A stretch of DNA of 64,000 nucleotides from Cryptomeria japonica (Eukaryota; Streptophyta; Pinopsida; Cupressales; Cupressaceae). Positions 10,953-22,388 of this stretch are shown here, piece after piece; within the stretch, counting starts at the first letter, position 1; each line of letters starts with the position of its first letter. A program made the translations under genes and the position numbers. A model generated the notes under the pieces. That model ran no database searches and was not told where the DNA came from. It saw nothing but the letters and a program-made list of their open reading frames with translations. The stretch covers positions 159,010,471 to 159,074,470 of the forward strand of contig NC_081411.1 of NCBI RefSeq assembly GCF_030272615.1, in the 5' to 3' direction.

Positions 10953-11932
10953 GATACTAAGACTAATACAAATCTATTGTGCAAATTTGGAGAAAATTCA
11001 TCGGGACCGAGTTGAAGTTGCACCCAGTCCTCCAAAAAATTCATGTGCCGAAAAGGGTTTTTTCATCTCTAAAAATGAAGCATAAACCTGCAATTACAAC
11101 CGCACACCTACAACCTCCACATAGAAAAGAAGGGAAGAAGGGTTGTGGATAGGGACTTTCCTCAGTCAAACCCTAGTTGAGGAATCAACCTTGAAAGAAA
11201 GTAATTGCAAATGCTTAAATGTGAATAACGGAAATGTATACCTTGTAGATCTGCAATTTGTTAATGATGGTTGCTTTGCTTCTTGGATGTAATCACAAGT
11301 GTTGTATGAAATGACATGTAACGTGACAAAACCCTAAAACATACATATTCTTGCAAATTGATGTTGTAATGCTGCTCCAATAAATGAATGAAGAAGACAC
11401 ATGAAGACGAAGATGTTTAAAGACCTGAACTGAATGCTTGATAATGGAGACCTTCCACTTGTTCACCCATTTTTTCTTATCTTTCACTCATTCTTGCATA
11501 TTATCACCTTATGTCTTCTTATGCAAATAAGAGGACTAAATATCTTTTTATATTTTCCTAGGAGAATTAATTTTCATCTCATCGAAGGTCGACATAGGGG
11601 AAATTTAAATCCTTAAGAGAAAATTAGGTTTAAGGTTCAAAATGGACCCATTTTAGGGCCACCCAAAGAGGGAGTACAGGGGCGCCATGCTCCTGCCCAA
11701 GGGGGATAGGGGTTCCATGCCCCTTTTTTGAGGGGGATAGGGGCACCATGCCCATATCCTCCCCTAATTTGGGACTTGGATAGGGTCACAAGGTGGCACA
11801 AGAGATGAAACAAGATGAGATTTGGAAGGATAATGTAGAGAGGGGTCCCAATTGAGTAGGAAGATGCAATCGCAAAGGTGAGGGCATAGAATACAGTCAA
11901 AATTACAAGGGTCACAATTTTATGATGCTACA
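10953..11932 (-). repeat. Element 2 left LTR, inner fragment
   Basis: It begins with the GATAC target duplication of element 1 and continues the LTR of 7287-7388. It matches the right LTR of element 2 (16738-17689), including GTTGAAGTTGCACCC, the CATCTCT.AAAAATGAAGC stretch and the end GATGCTACA. GC-rich tandem units (GGGGCGCCATGC, GGGGCACCATGC) lie at about 11665-11760. Confidence 0.85.
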
Positions 11933-11953
11933 ATTAGCCCCCACTTTAGTGGG
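11933..11953 (-). promoter_or_regulatory. Polypurine tract of element 2
   Basis: The minus-strand run CACTAAAGTGGGGGCTAAT sits directly against the LTR end at 11932. Confidence 0.82.
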
Positions 11954-12589
11954 AGTGTGGCTTATGCCAATATTGTCGGTAAAGTAGAAAAAAGAGAGAG
12001 ATGAAGATGATAGATGCAGAGAAATATGACAAGGAGTATAAGACATCACTAATCTTGAGGAACAAAATCTCCCAATCTTAGGATCTTAACTCACTCAAAC
12101 ATATGCAAGAGCACACAAGACAAAAACAATAAGACAGAAAAAACAAGACAAAGCACAAAAGACACATGACAAAAACAAAACACAAGACCACAAATCAACT
12201 AGCCGAAGAGACCTTGATACTCAAATGTCTAAAAAACTAATTGAAACACAAAGACAAATGCCATCACATAAACACTAATAACTACATAAAATAGAAAATA
12301 TGGCATCATCCATGAACCATCAATAGTAAAACTATAAGCTCATGAGAGGAAAAAGAGGGATAACATGAATACAAACATTGGTGATCCATGAGAAGAAAGG
12401 CAAATAAAAGGAACCATGGACATCTCACCCCTAGAACTTGTCTAGGTGATCCATGTAAGGGAGGAGAGTGAGAACACCATTAGTTTCACTCAACCTCATG
12501 TGTGTGTGTGCAAGTGAGGTTCAAATAGCCTCATAGGAGTCTATACTCGCATATGCTACAACTTGTATAAGATGTATAGTACAAATATC
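11954..12589. other. Element 2 3' untranslated region, no gene
   Basis: A-rich on the plus strand (many ACAAGACA/AAACAAGAC words), without a supportable ORF. It separates the polypurine tract from the 66-bp repeat array. Confidence 0.5.
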
Positions 12590-13056
12590 AAGAAAGGCAT
12601 GACATCTCGCTCTAAGAGACTATGCTCTGGTTCTGAGAATAATCACCCTACATAAGAGAAAAGTGGCGATATATCTCTCTAAAAGGCTACCCTCTAGTTC
12701 CAAGAATGACCCACTTTATAAGAGAAAAGTGGTGACATAACACTATAAGAGGCCGCCCTCTAGTTCTGAGAATGACCCACTATATAAGAGAAAAGTGGCA
12801 ACATCTCACTCCAAGAGGCTGCCCTTCGGTTCCAAGAATTACCCACTATATAAGAGAAAAGTGGCAACATCTTACTCTTAGAGGCTGCCCTCTGGTTCCA
12901 GGAATGACCCACTATATAAGAGAAAAGTGGTGACATCTCACTCTAAGAGACTACCCTCTAATTCTGAGAATGACCCACTGTATAAGAGAAAAGTGGTGAC
13001 ATCTCGCTCTAAGAGGCTGCCCTCTGGTTCTGAGAATGACCCACTGTATAAGAGAT
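12590..13056 (-). repeat. 66-bp tandem array, seven units
   Basis: The word GAGAAAAGTGG starts at 12656, 12722, 12788, 12854, 12920 and 12986, an exact 66-base period, with partial units at both ends. On the minus strand 66 bases equal 22 codons, and the last two units are open and give the repeated peptide LLYSGSFSEPEGSLLER. Other units carry stops such as TGA where CGA stands in the open unit. This may be a decayed repeat-containing coding segment of element 2 or a plain minisatellite. Confidence 0.85.
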
Positions 13057-14652
13057 ACAATGTGTGAGAGAAATATAATACAAAAGGAGATGTGTGGGTT
13101 CCCCCCCTTAAGATGTCAACGTAGTTTAATGTTGATATCTTAAGGAATGTAGAACAAGGATACCTACCTTTGACACCAAGAAGATATCCATCATACGAAA
13201 ATGTCATAAATCCAAGGAAGAGAGGGAATACTCTTCAAGCAAGAATAAGATAGTTGAAAAGAGATATCGTGCTATAAGTGTAAAGGAGATCCTTGGAGGA
13301 GAAGAGATCTTTGATCAAAATACATCTACCTCCAAGAAGAGTTGTCTTAGGAAAATATAACATCTTCTAGAACGAAGCGTAGAAGAGAACATGAATTCAT
13401 TCCTTCCTCCTATTTCTAGGTGAAAGGCAATCTTGATGATGGATGACTCACTTTTATCCCAATGGGGATGGGTGAATTTATTATATATGTACATTATCAA
13501 GTGTGAAAGAGGTTATAGTCATGGACTTACACCTCTTGTTTAAGAGAGAACCCTTGAGAAAACAACAACACCATCCACAAAATAGGAAAGAGTGGATCTT
13601 TAGAGAAAGAGAGTGAGAGAGAGAGAGATCATTTCCCCCCAAGTGAAGGGACAATGAGAAGATCTTACACAATCTTCTAGAGAGAGAATAATCATAAGAA
13701 AATGTACAATGTACTTACATGAACACATGCAAGAAAAGACATTAGTATATGTAAAATACACGTCTCAAGAAGTGGTAATCTTCTAAAAGAACATCACATA
13801 TTCCCAAGGGGGATTAATTATAAGAATATACCATTGTAAAAAATGATAATCACATATGAAAAATGCAACCCCTAAAGGAAAAGATGAGAAAGAAAGAAAA
13901 AAGATAAAACTCCTTCCCCCCCAAGTGAGAAGAACAAGGAAAAACATTACACATCTTCTAATATTGTTTATGTTCAAACGATATGCCTTCCTTAATGTAC
14001 TTCATGAGAGATCATTCCATGCTAGGGGGTAGATCATACTTGTGAATAACCTAGACCATAGAAGAGGTAAGTTTTCCAAGAGAATGAAGGCAAGAGAAGA
14101 AGTGGATTACTCATTAAAGATACTCCTCTCCAAGCAAAGAGGAAAACCAAAGAACAATTATATGCTCACATAAGAATAACCCTACACAAGAAAGGAGATC
14201 TAATAATGAACAATGCACAAAGATAGATATAAATACATGTAAAGAAGAAGGAAATTGAACTTTATGTTGCTACCCCAAGGTATTTAAAATTTAAATAACA
14301 CTACCATAAATGATAAAGAGCCCCCAATTAATTTGGCTACTTATGTCATAGGGTGAAGAGAAAAATGAAGAGAAAAGAAGTGCTAAGGCACTATGTTTTT
14401 GTCAAGAAACACAACTAGATCTATTGTAAGACAAATTCATGCAAGATCATATTTCTTTAGAACAAATTTATTAAATGCATGACATTCTCCAAGAGAATGT
14501 GAATTTGAATCATGAAAAATGCAATATTCCTCACCTTTCACGTGCTCAAGATTGTTGTTCTACTTCTTAGGAGGAAAGGAAATGTTCTTATCATATTTCA
14601 ATCTCCAATAGATTCTTGTAGCTAGTATTTTAGGATGATAAATATGTTTTAA
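13057..14652. other. Element 2 internal sequence, no recognisable gene
   Basis: Purine-rich on the plus strand (GAGAGAGAGAGA near 13611-13627) with only short minus-strand ORFs. In an autonomous gypsy element pol would be near here, but no reverse transcriptase or integrase motif is seen in either strand. Confidence 0.5.
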
Positions 14653-15807
14653 TTAATCTTCTTGACATGGAAGAGAAATATTGTTAGAAGAAGAAGGATC
14701 ATTATCCACAATTCTAATTTTGCCATTGTCTATGCCTTCTTGAATAGATTTATGAAAATCAAGGCAATCATTGGCATTATGATCGTGGGTTTGATGAAAT
14801 GAGCGAAAAGGATGTTTGGAAGAAGAATCATTCTTGTGGTCTCTTTTGATTTGTTGTCTTTGGAGATGGTTTTTAAAGTTTTGGAGCCTAAGGATTTCAT
14901 CCATAGGGAGAGAAGTCTCATTTCCTAGGCCTTCTATAGTAGCTTGTGTAGTAGGGTTTATAGGGACACTAATTCCTTGTTCAAACTTCCTAAGTCCTTA
15001 TTTTCAAAAACCTTATTTTGTTATTATATGAAAGCCATGACTATAAGAATGTTACAGTTGACTAGATTGGGGAATAGGATCGTGAATTTCTTTGAAATAT
15101 GATGTGTAAGGGGGAATAAAAGGATTTGTAGATGAAGAAGGAATATCATGTCAAAGGATAATCTTCTTTCTTTCATCATGCTTATCCTTTTTGGGAGGTT
15201 GGGGATGAACATATTCATCATCTAAAGGCTCATTTTTACTTATTTCTATGTGAAGGGAAAGATCATGAATAAAATGCATAACATCATCATCTCTACATAT
15301 ATTTTGATGTTGAAGATAGGTCCTAGGAGAATAAGGAGGGTCTAAAGATGTAAGAATGTTAATAGTTTGATGTTTCCCCCCTTGCTCGAGGGTATGTGTA
15401 TGAGAAGAATATGGGACCATGTTGCTTTCCAATGATTGCTCTCTTTTAAAAAGATCATTGGTGGAAGCATTAGTTCTCATCTCATTCACACAAGATACCC
15501 TAGGAGAGGTACAAGGATTAGGATCTCTAAGATTGGGATCTACAAAAGCCTTAAGGTGATTAACATATGAAATGCATTTAATTAATAACATCAACATAAT
15601 ATAACATAAATGATACATGAAAGCTTTGAGATCAAAAGGAAATGACTTTGAAATCCTAACAACACAATATGACCAAGTGCTATGAATGAAAAGAAGTGAC
15701 ATGAAATGAAAGAAACCATTATCCAGCACCAGATTGTAACAAATATATGTTAAAAACAATGTAATCATATGTGAAATGAAAAAAAAATCTAGCCCATTGA
15801 TTTCCAT
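14653..15807 (-). pseudogene. Element 2 gag-like remnant
   Basis: Two open stretches in the same minus-strand frame (15807-15151 and 14904-14653) are separated by stops. The downstream one contains PFRSFHQTHDHNANDC followed by IQEGIDNGKI. This lines up with the nucleocapsid motif of element 4 (FCQFHRQLGHDTEKC, then IQDLIDNNTI) with the first Cys replaced by Arg, so it is a relative of that gag. The upstream 218-codon stretch has no recognisable domain. Assignment rests on this short alignment and on position downstream of the primer site. Confidence 0.6.
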
Positions 15808-16023
15808 TGAAAGTCTATTAATTAAAATTCTTTCTTTGCTAAAAAAGAAGATCTAAAATTAGGACCCTTTTATGAAAGTTAATTTTAAAGTTGAAGGTGT
15901 TGAAATTTGTATTTGTTTTCATCCTTAAGAGATGTAAAAATTGATAAAGTGTGCCAATTTCGTGGATTTAAGCAAAAAAATACAATCAATTCTGATTCCC
16001 AAAATTTTAGGAAAAAAACTAGG

Positions 16024-16049
16024 GGCCAGGTGCAAGTTGTACCTGGTCC
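16024..16049. other. Leader hairpin of element 2
   Basis: CCAGGTGCAAGTTGTACCTGG can pair arm to arm (CCAGGT with ACCTGG). It is followed by the same context (GGTCC...CAACTTTTT.TGAAATTTTTCA.GGATGA) that follows the hairpins in element 4's leader and element 1's LTR. Confidence 0.6.
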
Positions 16050-16428
16050 GACCAACTTTTTCTGAAATTTTTCAAGGATGATAGAAATTATGATTCTATT
16101 GTAGAATCTTAAAAAACTGTTGATTTGGAAAAGTCTAGATAGGTCAAATTATTAGTCAAAGGTTGAAATATGAGATTCTTAAAAATTAGGGTTTTGTTGT
16201 TTAACCACTTACTTTTTAAAATGAAAAGAGATTTGAATTGCAATTTTGAAATAGAAATCAAATATGAAATAATCAACTAAAGTGCTAGTTTTCACAAACT
16301 TAGTAATTAGGGTTTTTATGCAATTAACCTTAAAAATTTATAAAAAGATCAAACTTGGAAATGAAATTTTAAAATTCAAAGTGCAATTATTTAGATCTAA
16401 CAATGAGAAATCATAATTAAGGTGTGAG

Positions 16429-16443
16429 ACGTCGGGTTCACCA
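16429..16443 (-). promoter_or_regulatory. Primer-binding site, tRNA-Trp
   Basis: Plus strand ACGTCGGGTTC + ACCA is the complement of TGGTGAACCCGACGT, matching the tRNA-Trp 3' end. Three bases separate it from the LTR start at 16447. Confidence 0.8.
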
Positions 16444-16446
16444 AAA

Positions 16447-17689
16447 TGTAAAGTAGAAAATTGGATCCTAATGGTTCCCCACCTAGGAGAGAGAAAGGAA
16501 ACCACTAGGATGATTTTCACTTGGGAGATACTTTATATTAAAAAGAGGGGTTGAATGCACTAGATCCAAATCAAGGGAAATAAGGATGTGAATGCTAAGA
16601 GGATTGTAAGTGTTGGAATGTAATTTTCCCTCTTTTGTAGATAGATATGTTGACTTGTTGACTATGCAGAAAAGGGAGATAGAATGGATGAAATAAGGAG
16701 CTACCAATTCAGGATCAAGTTGTAACTTCGGATCTGGGACATTAATAGTGATATAGATCTGCCCTATGAATTTGGATAAAATTAGTCTGGACTGAGTTGA
16801 AGTTGCACCCGGTCCTCTAAAAAATCCACGCACCAAAAAGGGTTTTTCCGTCTCTAAAAATGAAGCATAAACCTACAATTACAGTCGTGCACCTACAACC
16901 TACACACAAAAAAGAAGGGAAGAAGGGTTGTGGATAGGGGTTTTCCTTAGTCAAACCCTGATTGAGGAATCAACCTTGAAAGAAAGTAATTGCAAATGCT
17001 TAAATGTGAATAATGGAAACGCATACCTTGTAAATCTGCAATTTGTTGATGATGGTTCCTTTGCTTCTTGTATATAATCACTAGTGTCGTATGAAATGCC
17101 ATGTAACATGATGAAACCCTAACACACACATATGCTTACAAATGAATGTTGTAATGTTTCTCCAATGGACGAATGAAGAAGACACATGAAGAAGAAGATG
17201 TTTGAAGAATTGAACACTTAAATGCTTGATAATGGAGACCTTCCACTTATTCACCCAATTTCAGTTATCTTTTATTCATTCTTGCATATTCTCACCTTCT
17301 TTATGCTTATGCAAATGAGAGTACTAAATCTCTTTTTATACTTGCCTAGGAGAATTAATTTTGATCTCATCGAAGGTCAACATAGGGGAAATTTAAATCC
17401 TAAAGAGAAAATTAGGACTAAGGGTCAAATGGACCCATTTTAGGGCCACCCAAAGAGGGAGGATAGGGGCCCCACACCCTTTCTCAAAAAGGAATAGGGG
17501 TGACACACCCATGTCCTTCCCTATTTTGGGGCTTGGATAGGGTCTCAAGGTGGCACAAGAGCTAAAATAGGAGGATATTTGGAAGGATGATGCAGAGAGG
17601 AGTCCCAATTGAGTAGGGAGATGCAATTGCAAAGGTAAGGGCATAAAATACGGTCAAAATTGCAAGGGACACAATTTTATGATGCTACA
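16447..17689 (-). repeat. Element 2 LTR (5' LTR, right copy)
   Basis: 1243 bases starting TGTAAAGTAGAAAATTGG and ending GATGCTACA. It is homologous to the split left copy and, more distantly, to the element 4 LTR (shared start TGTAAAG.(A/G)GAAAAT, GAGGGGTTGAA and CCCTCTTTTGTA). Confidence 0.88.
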
Positions 17690-17701
17690 ACTAGTACCCT
17701 C

Positions 17702-19334
17702 TGTACATTAGGAAATAGGAAATAATTGCAAAACAGATATAAACATAATAGCTCAATCACCAATGCATTCATTGCAATGAATCTATCCTAAACAACACTC
17801 AATAGAGACATGAGATAAAAGCATTCAAAAATGAAAGATTATGCAAACCATGGACATGACTTGAACGCTCCTTCATGCGGCTCCATTGTTCTTCTTTCCT
17901 CTTCAAATGGTTGGATTGTGGATCTCACCTACAAGTGCACACACACAATTGAAAGCAAGTAGACAAGATTACTGATCAAGAGTACTAGAAATTCGATAGT
18001 CTGATTACCAATTATTAATTAGCCTTGATTGATGAAGATCATCCAATTTATAGAAGAATTGGAGAGATGACAAGATTAGCATGATCCAATTCAAATGGAA
18101 ATTGCAAATCAATATGACAAATTATGACAAACTATGCACTTTCTATGCAAAATTTGTTGATTGATAATTTATGACAAAATATGACACATTCTATGTCAAA
18201 ATTGATTGATTGTCAATTATGACAAATTATGACAAATTGAAATGTCATTTCCATGAATTTAGGAGAGAAATAGGAGGAAATTGAAATTAAGAAATTAAGA
18301 AAATTAAAATTGATGAAAATTAGGAATTAGAAATTGATGGAAAAATAGGAAATTAGGAACTAGAAGAAATTAGGTAAATTAATTAATAATTTGTCATTTA
18401 TTAATTAATTTACAAGAGGAGGAATAATTAGCCAATTAAATAAAGATTTAATTGTAATGAGAAGACTTAGGATTAATAAATAATTTAGTAATCCTAACGG
18501 GAGAAATGACAAACAAGGTTAAATGATTGAATCATGAAACCCTAGAAGATGAATTAGCAATGCGAGGATGACAATTAGGTCCTGATTGAAGATAATTAAT
18601 GTCGATCATGATTTTGAATTGATAAAGGACCAATGTGATAAATGATTTGATTGATAGATGTTCCAATTGACGAGGAACAATGACAAATTGATCCAAATTG
18701 ACATAATTGAGACAGACAACGATCGATGACAAATCGGTCGCAAAATGACAAGATTGACAAAAGGACAAGAATCGATGACAAATAGATTGCAAAATGACAA
18801 GATTGAAAATGACCACAATCAATGACAAATTGGTCGCAAAATGACAAGATTGAAAAGAGGACAAAAATCGATGACAAATAGATTGCAAAATGACAAGATT
18901 GATAAACCGATCGCCAGATGATAAGATTGAAAAGAGGACAAAACCCTAGTTAGGATTGACGATGTCCAAAATGATAAGATTGATGATAAGATTGATAAGA
19001 GAGCAATGATTGATGACAAATCGATTGCAAGATTGACAGGAGGACAAAACCCTAATTAGGATTGACGATGTCCAAAATGATGACAAATTAGCACGCACAT
19101 TGATGCGACAAGATAAAATCGATCAAAATCATGATTGAATAGTGTTGTCGACAAGACCAAATTTGAGAGCGAGATGAATGAAGAATGTGGAAGAATGACT
19201 CAATGTTCACAAATGATAAAGACCAAGTGCGTGACATAGGAGAAATGTTAATGCGACGCAAAAACCTAAAATGAGGCAATGCACAAATGTTAAAGCATGA
19301 CTCCGCAAGCGTTGACCATTTTTAGGTGTCTACA
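17702..19334 (-). repeat. Element 3 LTR (3' LTR, left copy)
   Basis: Direct repeat of 29677-31318. It contains TGACAAATTA repeats near 18110-18230 and a short tandem array at about 18722-18905 (four units of about 55-60 bases built on ATCGATGACAAAT and GCAAAATGACAAGATTGA). Short minus-strand ORFs here come from that array and are not genes. Confidence 0.93.
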
Positions 19335-19958
19335 TTTTGCCCCTCTTTGAGACAATGTGATTTTAAGCGTTGTTTCAAAGAAAAATAATGAAAATGCCCT
19401 AGACAACTGACAATGACATATGACAAATAGATTGCAAAATGACAAGATTGATAAACCGATCGCCAGATGATAAGATTGAAAAGAGGACAAAACCCTAGTT
19501 AGGATTGATGATGTCCAAAATGATAAGATTGATAAGAGAGAAACGATTGATGACAAATCGATCACAAGATTGACAGGAGGACAAAACCCTAATTAGGATT
19601 GATGATGTCTAAAATGATGACAAATTAGCACGCACATTGATGCGACAAGATAAAATTGATCAAAATCATGACTGAATAGTGTTGTCGACAAGACCAAATT
19701 TGAGAGCGAGATGAATAAAGAATGTGGAAGAATGACTCGATGTTCACAAATGATAAAGACCAAGTGCGTGACATAGGAGAAATGTTAATGCGATGCAAAA
19801 ACCTAAAATGAGGCAATGCGCAAATGTTAAAGCATGACTCCGCAAGCGTTGACCATTTTTAGGTGTCTACATTTTGCCCCTCTTTGAGACAATGCGATTT
19901 TAAGTGTTGTTTCAAAGAACAATAATGAAAATGCCCCAGACAACTGACAATGACATAT
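18873..19958. repeat. Tandem duplication of LTR end plus polypurine tract
   Basis: 18873-19421 is repeated as 19422-19958. Each unit contains the last part of the LTR, its TCTACA terminus, the polypurine tract and about 85 internal bases, ending GACAATGACATAT. The second copy lacks 12 bases (one GATAAGATTGAT unit). As a result the LTR end/polypurine junction occurs twice (19334/19335 and 19871/19872). Confidence 0.9.
19335..19353 (-). promoter_or_regulatory. Polypurine tract of element 3
   Basis: On the minus strand GTCTCAAAGAGGGGCAAAA abuts the LTR start. An identical copy lies at 19872-19890. This tract differs from that of elements 1, 2 and 4 and matches the one at 63043. Confidence 0.85.
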
Positions 19959-20399
19959 GCATGCCCCCTCGAGGAATTGGCCGAAAACATGCAGAAAAGA
20001 GGCCAATTGATCGATAAAAATGATAGGATCGAACGGACTAACAATCGGAGATCGGATACATGATAGACAAGCAATTTAAGGTGCACAAGACCATGACCAA
20101 CATAAGATGGAGAGGATGCACGTCCATCTATGCAATGACAAAGAGCTATAAATGAGACGAAGAGGGTGAAAATTGCTCATTTGTACTAGCCAAAGAGGAG
20201 GATTTGTTGATCTGGACAAGGACACTTGCAGAGAGATGGAAAACATTCCAATGGCAGATCACCTTGGAGAACATGTACGCACATTCAGATGATCGGACAA
20301 CACAGGAGCCGCGGTATGGATCTCAAAAACCCATGTTTTCAATTTCGTGAATTTTGAATGCTTGCGGGACATTGCGGGGCCCACAAAGGATGTAGAAAC

Positions 20400-20520
20400 T
20401 GACTTTTGCACCTGTGCAGAGTGAATCTTGCACTTGTGTCAGGTATTCTGTGCTTGTGTAAGGGTACACAGGCACAAGAGTCAACACACAGGCACAAGAG
20501 GCAAGACACAAGCGCAATTG
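20400..20520. repeat. Cluster of ACACAGGCACAAGAG-type motifs
   Basis: The words CACAGGCACAAGAG (twice), GACACAAGCGCAA, and inverted relatives GCACTTGTG, TGTGCTTGTG are packed within about 120 bases. Related words recur beside the primer site of the same element at 29445-29560. Confidence 0.65.
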
Positions 20521-20754
20521 TGCATGTAAGACTTAATTTAGGTTCAAAACTGCATGCAAAGGACCTGAAAAGGGGGGACAAGGGTAGGATAGGGTAAAAT
20601 AGATAAAGTACACCCTAATTTGGCCATAAAAAAAGGAAATGTAGCCCATAGGAACAAACCCTAATACTGACAAAAAGATGCCCCAATTGTGATGCAGAGT
20701 CGACAGTATCCGTTGATCACGTGGGAGAATCGACCAGACTGTTTCATGCTATGA

Positions 20755-22388
20755 CATAGACTCAAGAGCACGGACAGAGACACATTAGCAGGACTTGGCA
20801 TATATTACATCACATACATGCCCGAGATTAGGGCAAACACAGGATTGCTTACCGCATTGGCAGAGCGATGGCATTCAGAGACCTCCTCATTCCATTTGGC
20901 GACTGGCGAGGTGACAGTGACTCTAGAGGATGTATGGCGCATCCTCCGCATTCTGATACATGGGGAGATGATAGAGTATGACCCAGTGACAGGGAGAGAC
21001 ACGTTATGCAGGCTATTTGAGTGTGACGCAGATGATCTGGACATTGTCGAGAGGGAGATCGGCTGGGAGAGCATGGCTTCCGAGTATGACCGACGATATG
21101 TGGTGATAGCAGTTGTGATAGCATGTCTTCTAGCAGGTGATAGACGAGGACATGGATTCCCTATTGGATGGGGAAGAGTGCTAGAGCGGATGGCGACAGA
21201 GGGTATGGTGTACACATGGGGACCATGTGTACTAGCTATGCTATATTTCCAGTTGCATCAGATAGCATATCAGGGAGTTCAGACTCTGAGCTGTGGAGTC
21301 ATATTGCTATAGGTATGGGCATTTGAGCACATTGCCATATGTCGACCGATTATAGAGAGACAGGTTGTACCACACAGACCATATGTGTATTGCTATGGGG
21401 GAGCACTGAGACAGGGTCCATTTGGATACATATTATACTGGCGACATGAGCTAGACAGACTGAGAGAGTTCGCATGGAGGCCATATCTTGATTGCCCAGG
21501 ATGGTCAGATGATCATGAGGAGTTACCATATTGTAGATAGGAGAGGTACCTGATTGGGCGACCAGTGAATCACCAGAGAGTGATTGAGATGTACCTGCCA
21601 GAGAGAGTCAGACGACAGTTTGGAGAGACGCAGGATGTACCTAGGAGGACTGCATGCTTTGCCCGATCCCACAGAGAGATGAGTCAGTGGGGGAGTATGA
21701 TTCAGCCACACATAGCATATGTCGACTTTGCACAGTTACAGCAAAGACAGTGCCATTGACAGATCCTGATATTCCAGTACTGAGGAGATAGGAGGACTTC
21801 CCACTCACAGGAGAGGAGGGAGATGATATGGACGAGGAGGATGACGAGGGTGATGATGAGGATGAGGGAGATGATGGTGGGGAGGACGATGATGAGCCAG
21901 ACTTAGCTGATCAGGAGACATTGTAGGATATTCCCATAGAGTCGGAGATAGCTAGGATAGAGGAGATGGAGATGTGCAGGGCTACCATAGTGAGTCAGCA
22001 GGATTATATTGCAACATTGGAGAGACAGAATGCCATCTTGAGGACAGAATGAGATACAACAATAGCTCAGGCACAGCGAGAGGGATAGAGAGTCACTGAG
22101 TTCATTGGGTCAATTAGGGATGCCAATGCACGGGAGATGGCACAGATGTTGGTAGAGACCGGAGAGGAAAGACTGTATTGGAGGACACTATATGAGAGTG
22201 CAGCTCCACCAGAGCAGAGAGCACCTTCATATCGGGCACGATCGAGGACAGAGAGCAGGTCACGCTCTCGGAGGTCATTGAGCAGCATAGGAGTGAGTGG
22301 ACCTATGAGACCACCACAGCCAGGACTAGGAGGGACATCATCTGCGAGACATGGCAGGGACGAGGAGGACAGAGGGAGCACCCAGTGA
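20755..22388 (+). pseudogene. Plant mobile domain (PMD, MAIN/MAIL-like) gene, broken
   Basis: PMD proteins are plant-specific; host members (MAIN, MAIL) act in gene silencing and genome integrity, and other copies ride on transposable elements. The frame is open from 20755 (first ATG 20818). Recognisable PMD segments are LAGLGIYYITYMPEIRA, LLTALAERWHSETSSFHL, VTLEDVWRILRI, VWAFEHIAICRP and VRRQFGETQDVPRR. In-frame stops lie at 21310-21312 and 21538-21540. A frameshift near 21745 leads to a tail with an Asp/Glu run, a helical segment and an Arg/Ser-rich end, with further stops at 21789, 21924, 22050 and 22086 and a final TGA at 22386-22388. It is antisense to element 3, in the position of an antisense extra ORF. 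The domain call is from recognised motifs, without a profile search. Confidence 0.85.

Larger units (their letters stand above)
7287..17689 (-). mobile_element. Element 2: old LTR retroelement, split by element 1
   Basis: Left LTR = 7287-7388 plus 10953-11932; internal region = 11933-16446; right LTR = 16447-17689. Orientation is minus: the polypurine tract is beside the left LTR and the tRNA-Trp primer site beside the right one. Internally it holds a 66-bp repeat array, a decayed gag-like gene and a leader hairpin. No reverse transcriptase, RNase H or integrase motif is seen. The outer edge of the left LTR is missing, so the target duplication (expected ACTAG after 17689) cannot be checked. 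Confidence 0.8.

Noticed and set aside
12590-13056. CRISPR-like array (regular repeats)
   Set aside because: Units are contiguous 66-bp tandem repeats without unique spacers, in a plant genome context.
13600-13640. GA microsatellite as an element border
   Set aside because: No inverted or direct repeat or target duplication surrounds it; it is an ordinary simple repeat inside element 2.
18532-19019. Overlapping minus-strand ORFs with repeated CDRFVID / LSILSFC peptides
   Set aside because: They arise from the short tandem repeat in the element 3 LTR and recur in its other LTR copy at 30516-31003; no protein-like pattern beyond the DNA repeat.
20805-21215. Minus-strand ORF of 136 codons opposite the PMD gene
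   Set aside because: The plus-strand frame contains recognisable PMD motifs; the minus-strand product is only its complement.
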